Positions 58,230 through 64,000 of a DNA stretch of 64,000 nucleotides are shown piece after piece. The position numbers were made by a program, and so were the translations under genes. Where the stretch lies: assembly GCA_027596075.1 (NCBI GenBank), contig JADGJC010000121.1, positions 1 to 64,000 on the forward strand, written 5' to 3'. The stretch comes from Rhizophlyctis rosea (Eukaryota; Chytridiomycota; Chytridiomycetes; Rhizophlyctidales; Rhizophlyctidaceae). The notes under the pieces were generated by a model. That model was not told the origin of the DNA. It made no database searches and was given only the letters and a program-made list of their open reading frames with translations. Within the stretch, counting starts at the first letter, position 1; each line of letters opens with the position of its first letter.

Positions 58230-58966
58230 GAGATAATGTCTCAGAGATCTGATTCATGTGATTCACAAGAACTATATGGGGGAGACGGTTTCGCGCGTCT
58301 ACCTTATTGGCCTCGCCCTCCTGCACTCCTACCCCAAACTTCTCGCCCCCCACTTCCCCCTCCACCCTGGAGGACCAACCCATATACTATATCTCCTCCC
58401 TCCTCCACGACATCGGCACGACGGATGAGAACATCAGCAGTGTGGTATCGAGTTTCGAGTCTGCGGGTGGTATCTTGGCGAGGGGATGTGGTGCTGGAGA
58501 AGGGCGGTGAGAAGGGTGTTGCGGAGAGTTGTTGTGAGACGATTATCAGGCATCAGGATGTTGTGAGGAGGGGTTTTGTGAGTTCTAATACGGCGTTGAT
58601 TCACTTTGCTACCTTGCTTGGTAAGTTTGTGCCGGCGCCCCCTTTGACTTTTTGTTATATCACTCCAGAAAAAAAAGTTTCCGTAGCCACTTCTACCATA
58701 ATTCCGTCTACATGACTAATCCCGCCTTTCAATTCACACAAACTCTCTTCCTCATCTTCACCTCCCAACCAACAGACAACACCGGCACAAACCGCCACCT
58801 CTTTCACCCGGCAACCCTTCAAGAACTCTACCGCGCCTACCCACGTGATGGCTGGTCGGCCTGCTCCATAGCCGTCATCCACAAAGAATGTCAGCTCAAA
58901 CCTTACTGCTTAACCACCCGCTTGGGCGAAGCAAGTTTGCAAGTGATGTTGAAGGCAATCCCTTGA
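58230..58966 (+). pseudogene. Cyanamide-hydratase-like HD-domain protein, frame-broken
   Basis: The family text is clear but spread over three frames. Piece one: MGETVSRVYLIGLALLHSYP (about 58274-58345). Piece two: STLEDQPIYYISSLLHDIGT (about 58360-58480), with the HD dyad. Piece three: ESCCETIIRHQDVVRRGFV and ATLL to 58620, then after a 155-nt intron (58621-58775) DNTGTNRHLFHPATLQELYR, YPRDGWSACSIAVIHKECQL, to the stop at 58966. The frame breaks fall at a C6 run (58346-58351) and a G4 run (58482-58485), both homopolymers. HD residues in HD, RHQD and DN are present. Cyanamide hydratase turns cyanamide into urea. The start exon is not found. Either a decayed gene or two consensus indels. Confidence 0.7.
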
Positions 58967-60993
58967 ATAAGGAGTAATCAGTCATTGTTGTTGGGTTTTA
59001 GAGTCCAGTCGGTTTTGTGATCAGTGGTTGATGTGCAGTTTGTGGACAGCTGCCATGATTTTGTGGAGAGCGCCAATGGTGTTTTCCCAGAAAGCAGATC
59101 TGTAGCTGCGCAGTGCAGTGCTCAAAAGTTGTCTTTTTCCCAGTGTATGTACATGCAAATGTCTATATACCAAATGACTGGAGAAGGGTAGCTCACTTTG
59201 TTGCGTTAAGGCGTTGATTTCAAGGGACGGGAAAATGCAAGTCACTTTTTGGTCCTTCTCAACCGATTTGGCATGATCTGTACTTACATACGAAGGAGTT
59301 CCTCCGCTCACTTTCCGTCTATCAGTTAGAATCGTTGAGATCGTGAAAGAAGTTAGCGAAACCTGTCACCGTCAGCGGGCGATGCGTACTATGCCTAGGT
59401 CTCATGAATGAGTGGGGTGGTCCACTCCGTTCGGACTGAAATGTGAGGGGGACTTGGGAATGAAGTTACCATCCATACCAATACAATGCCGCTCAATCCA
59501 CTCCTTTCACATTTCGTGTCAGTCTTCATATTTGCCTGCCTGTTTTTGGAACCAGACTTTGAGTCGTCCCTCACTCGTTCGGTCAGAATCGTCCTGGTGT
59601 CCATTACCGGCGTTGGGTCGTTTGTCATTGCGTTGTGGAGTACACTCAGCTGCTCCGCAATCTGTTCGGTCTTTCGTCAGTGCTGTTCAGCGGACGCAAT
59701 ATATCAACTCAATGCAGTACGATGGCTTCACCCTGGAGACTCACATCGGTTGCAAGACGACTGTGACTGTTCGCAAGGCCATTTTTTCGCCCAATACCAG
59801 AGTGCGCCCGGTCCAGCCTCTGACAATCTCGTCAGGTACCGATATCTACAATGCATTGGGTGATGATGAGAGAGACTGAAGTTGCATCTTTTTGCTTTAC
59901 GGCCTTCAGGACTTTGACAAACTGTAGAGACTCCACATTCTCAAGCGAAAATATGGTTGTACACAGCTATATAGTACATGGCTCAGTTTGCTTCCCCGTT
60001 GTTCGAAGCAGACAAAGTTGATTTGAATAGCAAACGTTTTCTCTATCTGCCCTGATTATACCCGGATAGGACGGGATGGTTGCGCGATGTAAACAAATCA
60101 ACTGGCACAATGCCGCACAGCCACTGATATATCCCGAAGGAATGTGCGGATGAAGAAAACTGGTTTTCACTCGAAAGCAAAGCATATCATTTTGCAGAGG
60201 ATTTGATTGAGAGTCACTTTTGTTTCCAATCTAAACTAATCTAAAGATCTGAGGAATCCTCGGCGTCTCATTAATTGAGACTTGCCTGAGGCGTCTATTT
60301 TTAATGCTTATGGATCAGACGTCCACCGCGAATTTGTTGACCCGCCACGATGTCATTTTTCAAATTCTCGTTCTTCACTGGCACTTTCTCCCAGCCTATC
60401 CGTAGGTACTAAGTGGAGGGGCAGGTGCCTTTCAGCCAGTCAAGACCCGCGCGCGCAAGTGGCGGTGCAAGCCACTTCAACAAGGTTACACTCTCTTGGT
60501 GACAAGATGTCAGGATTATTGTGTAACATGCAACCCACATGCGACACACTATGTCCTTACCAGGGTTGGCACCTCCCGTAAACGGATTGACTTCGTGATA
60601 CAAAAATGACAGCTCAACTGTCACTCCGTGGGGTCGTGCCATCACGTTGATGCGAGTTTTTTGCTGCAACAAGTGAAGACTGCTTGGCAGTTGAAGCAAA
60701 CAGGGTTTAGGCATCACCCCATATGGTGTGGAGGACTTGCGTAAACTTGACACCGGAAGAGTTTACGAAGGTTTCTGGTACCCCTCATGGCGATCAACAA
60801 CTTCGACACAAATGCGGAAGGAAAGTTGCTCGGGGGCCATGTGTGGGTGAAGGGAGTGACGGAATGAAAAATGCGCGCATCCATGCATATTTTTCCTCCT
60901 CACATACATATAAAAGATACCCGGCGTCGATTATCCCTCTCGCATAAGCGCAACGACCCAAGTTTCTCTCCACTACACAAATAATCTTCAACC
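58967..60993. other. Intergenic, 2 kb
   Basis: Contains small frames between 59400 and 59880, one with a hydrophobic start (MPLNPLLSHFVSVFIFACLF), but no family or splice model. The end is the AA9 promoter. Confidence 0.4.
60909..60916 (+). promoter_or_regulatory. TATA box (TATAAAAG) of the AA9 gene
   Basis: A consensus TATAAAAG lies 85 bp upstream of the AA9 start codon at 60994, with a plausible leader between. Confidence 0.55.
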
Positions 60994-62087
60994 ATGTTCA
61001 CCAAGACCGTTCTCGCTATCGCCTCCCTCGTCGGTGCAGCCAATGCTCACTACTGGATTGCCAACATTGGCGGCACCACGTCGTGTATGCGCACTCTTCC
61101 CAGCCCTTCAGTATGGATGAACCCCATCACCGGCAGCGCCATCCAGGTAAGCTTTCCGGATCATTTGCCGTAATATCTGAAACGGTCGCTCAAACTTCCG
61201 ATCTTTCCACCAGTCCAACGACGTCGTCTGTAACGCTGCCAAACCCCTCAGTTCCTCTGACATCAAGACTCCTTGCTCCTACGCCGCCGGCAGCAAGGTC
61301 ACCGTCCAATGGTCTGATGGACTTCAAGAAGGTCACCCCGGTCCCTGTGTTGTCTACGCCTCCAAGAAGCTTTCCTCTCCCATTACCTGGACTAAGATCT
61401 ACTACGAGGGTTACAACAACGGCCTCTGGTGCCACCAAAGGATGATGAAGAACGGCAATAAGCTTGAGTGAGTATCATTCTTGACTGACATCACATGGAG
61501 CAATATCAGATAACTAACATCATTTATCTAGCTTCAACATCCCCTCAAACATGGCCGCCGGTGACTACATCTTCCGCATTGAGCACGTCGCCCTCCACGT
61601 CGCCTCCGCCCCCAACGCTGTCCAACTCTACATGGCCTGCGCCGACATTCGCGTCACCGGTTCCGGTACCGCCTGGGCTGACCAAGGCATCGAGTTCCCC
61701 GGTCTCTACCAACCCACTTCCCAAGGTCTTTACATTGAGTGGTGGCGTGTCGCTCAAGACCCTAACTACTACCCCGGTCTCGTCGGACCCGCGGTTTACA
61801 ACTTCGGCAGCGGCGGTGGATCCCAACCTACCACTACTCAACCCCCTCGGACCACTACTCAGGCTCCTGTGACCACCACTCAACCTCCCCGCACTACCAC
61901 TCAGGCTCCTGTCACTACTACTCAGCCCCCGCGCACCACCACCACGACGACTACCTCCACGGGTGGGGGTGCCAACTGCGCTGCTAAGTACGGACAGTGC
62001 GGTGGCCAAAGCTTCACTGGCGCTACATGCTGCCAGTCCGGTTCCACTTGCAAGGCTTCCAACCCTTACTACTCTCAATGTTTGTAG
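60994..62087 (+). CDS. Secreted AA9 lytic polysaccharide monooxygenase with CBM1
   Basis: Exons 60994-61146, 61214-61467 and 61532-62087; 963 nt, 320 residues. The signal peptide [18 protein letters not shown] is cleaved directly before His, giving the N-terminal copper-binding His of the histidine brace (HYWIANIGG). The second ligand His is in [14 protein letters not shown], and the core continues with [32 protein letters not shown] and [10 protein letters not shown] Thr/Pro/Gln linker follows, then a C-terminal CBM1 ([16 protein letters not shown] to YYSQCL) with the family's cysteine pattern. AA9 enzymes cleave cellulose oxidatively with copper; CBM1 targets crystalline cellulose. It ends with TAG. 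A TATA box lies 85 bp upstream. Confidence 0.95.
61827..61952 (+). repeat. Coding Thr/Pro repeat of the AA9-CBM1 linker
   Basis: A 42-nt unit encoding [14 protein letters not shown] occurs two and a half times, followed by a run of Thr codons. This is a typical O-glycosylated linker. Confidence 0.8.
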
Positions 62088-63228
62088 GCGTTGAGGCCGT
62101 GGTACCTTTTGTCCATCCTGCAGTGGTGGGCGGAAGGGTTGCAATTGGGAACAACACATCTTGAGGGGCTGGCCCCTCGAGTATAACCAGCATATGATGT
62201 AGGATACCAGAGTGCATTGCTGTACGTGTTCGACATCCCTTACAATAAATAAGCTGCATGCAAAGTTTTTGATCTTGGAGTTATGCTTGTCGTGTCGTAA
62301 TAATTAAAATGTATTAAATGTGTGGCTTACGGGCGCTATCGACTTTGCGAGCATCAAAGTCATAGATATGAACGATCCGTAACTTTGCTGAGCCCACTTG
62401 GTAAATTGAAGCACATAGTCTGTTACAATCCCATTCTAATGAGGGCAGCAACGTTATGTGATGGATACCGAAAGTGCCATATCAGAAGACCAAGTCGGTC
62501 TCCCGGTTCGATGTCAATGATTGCAATCGCTGTTTAAACTGCGCTGAAACCAGTTGGAAGGTGATTGGGTTGCGTAAACACGTAATGTAGCCGATGAACG
62601 TTCCGAAATGGTTCGAGTACGTCCCTTTCACGCTTTCGAGACACGAAAGACATCCTAGGTCTGTCAATCCTTGTCTCCACAGCGGGCAAAGCAGAGGGAC
62701 CCTAATCCAGATAAGAAACCCCTCGTGGGAGGTGCCGTCCAGTCGCCACCAACTGGAGATGTTTGACCACAAAAGCCAACAAATTCAGCTCACAATCATC
62801 CACATGAGCCTTAACCAACCCCATACCTTCTCCACTCGAACAAACCACCCTCCCCAAACGACATGAATCATACACATCAACAGAGGTCAACACGTAGGCG
62901 AAGGTTCAGAAGAAAGCTTATTACGATCTCAAAAAAACATTTGACTAAACGATCTAACATCAGAACAATATCGGGCATCTATGTAACCCTCGAGCAGAAC
63001 CCCGAGGAGAGAGCGGGACAACTTCTATGCTAGAAGCTATATGAAAAACAGGATAATAAAATCACCTAATCTCTTTCAAAACAAACATAAACTAAGAAGT
63101 GCACGAGACCCTATCTATTTTTGATAAATTCTGAAATACCCAATACGTCCAACCACCAGCATCTCCCAATCGACCCCTCTCACGTCTGCCGTCACCCCTT
63201 CCTCCTCTTACTACATCAACCATCACCC
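62088..63228. other. Intergenic, 1.1 kb
   Basis: No gene is supported. The AA9 3' end faces the 3' end of the SAXO-like gene across it. Confidence 0.5.
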
Positions 63229-63854
63229 TCAAGCTTCAACCCACACCTCCCTCCCCCTCTCCCCAACCTCCCTCTCTACCTCCCCCAAATACACATGCCC
63301 ATCCCGCCCTCTAACCCTATCAACCCCTTCCTCCATCCACTCCCGAGCCGGACACACGGGCGCACTCTTCGGTGTGTGCTCCTTCCGCATCGTAGAGAGG
63401 AAGTCCCTGTCGTCGTTGACAGGGACATAAGCAAGGTTCGGGCGGAAATCTTTCGGGCGGGAGTAGGGGAGGGGCGTGAAGTCTGTTCGGTGTGTTGAGG
63501 TGCCGGAGAAAGGGGTTGGGGTGAAGGTGTAGCTTGGCTTTTGTAAAGTGTGCGGTGGGAGGGCTTTTGGTGTGTATGTGTTGTTGTCTACGGATGGTTG
63601 GTTTTTGAGAGGCAGGATGTAAGTTAATGCCATTGAAAGGCGTAGGAGGTGATAGCCTTTGCTATATCATAAAGGGTAACAAGGAGGGTACTTACACGTC
63701 GTATGACCATCAAACTTATCACCACTAGGTGTGTACGCGGCCTTCTCTCTCCTTGGGGGAGGAGCAACATCCCACTTTCGGAACGCTTCTTGCGTTGTTG
63801 TTGTTCCCTCGAATCGCGTTGGGGCCGGAACGGTTACCGGACGCTTAGCAGATA
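63229..63854 (-). pseudogene. SAXO-type axonemal microtubule protein, 3' part, one frame break
   Basis: Two exons are readable, 63854-63696 and 63587-63229, joined by a 108-nt intron. They carry the Mn-repeat pattern of SAXO/FAM154 proteins, in which F-x-G-x-T/S-T precedes an aromatic residue and a basic-Pro stretch: RFEGTTTTQEAFRKWDV, FDGHTTYNNTYTPKALPP, PFSGTSTHRTDFTPLPY, SRPKDFRPNLAYVPVNDD. SAXO proteins stabilise microtubules of axonemes and basal bodies, so this implies a flagellated life stage. Inside the first exon, near 63741-63752, the frame must shift by one base to go from PPPRRE to AAYTPSGDKF; no splice site explains it. The 5' end lies upstream, in the last 150 nt or outside the window. 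Confidence 0.6.
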
Positions 63855-64000
63855 CCTGTTTGTGGCAAGAGTTTATCAGCGATGAATTCTTCTTTCAACT
63901 GCTTCATCCTTTTCATTCATGCCGCTGAAGCAACCCACGAAATGACCAAATCAGATCAGAAGCAAACCGATCATGTTTGCATCGCCTTCCTAACGCCATC

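Noticed and set aside
59412..59879. Membrane-protein-like small frames
   Set aside because: Two overlapping frames share the region and neither gives a family, a splice model or a consistent start.
1..64000. CRISPR array, bacterial operon or phage element
   Set aside because: No regularly spaced repeats with unique spacers; introns and gene content are eukaryotic throughout.

Overview
The window is nuclear DNA of a zoosporic (flagellated), plant-debris-degrading fungus, most likely a chytrid. The evidence is mixed. Almost every gene is broken by short GT-AG introns, mostly 60 to 90 nt. There is a secreted AA9 lytic polysaccharide monooxygenase with a fungal CBM1 cellulose-binding module, a WSC-domain surface protein and a chromodomain Ty3/gypsy element. 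There are also genes usually linked to flagellated or animal-like cells: a SAXO-type axonemal repeat protein, a MYCBP homologue, C2CD5 and a Groucho/TLE-type co-repressor. The species cannot be named from the sequence alone. The scaffold is a draft: it has one 10-N gap and long poly-G runs.

Layout. 1-4.1 kb: a degenerate chromovirus that has lost reverse transcriptase and RNase H. 4.4-10.6 kb: an RRM-like ORF, a two-WSC membrane protein and a secreted Cys-rich DUF1906 protein, all on the minus strand. 11.4-16.2 kb: a complete C2CD5 gene and an F-box-like gene. 16.3-20.3 kb: gene-poor DNA with diverged tandem duplications, a functional tRNA-Ser(GCU) next to a truncated duplicate, and 65/72-bp tandem repeats. 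20.5-24 kb: two broken genes, one of them a TIR-like plus kinesin-light-chain-type TPR protein. 25-35 kb: an acidic-tailed gene with an in-frame stop, a PNPOx-like (BLI-3-type) flavoprotein, an 18-exon THADA/Trm732 gene and an APH-type kinase. 35-40 kb: CSB/Rad26. 41-49 kb: a small complex I subunit, Groucho/TLE, MYCBP and an unknown gene. 49-55 kb: Bdp1 of TFIIIB and Aurora kinase. 57-64 kb: an alpha/beta hydrolase, a frame-broken cyanamide-hydratase-like HD gene, the AA9-CBM1 enzyme and the end of a SAXO gene.

The genes do not form one pathway. Most are housekeeping: transcription-coupled repair, Pol III initiation, tRNA 2'-O-methylation, mitosis and respiration. Between them lie secreted and cell-surface genes and decayed repeats. 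Exon models were built by hand from splice signals plus family resemblance. In the intact multi-exon genes the exon lengths sum to a multiple of three, which supports the models. Several other genes carry single-base frame breaks, often in homopolymers, so true pseudogenes cannot be separated from consensus errors here.
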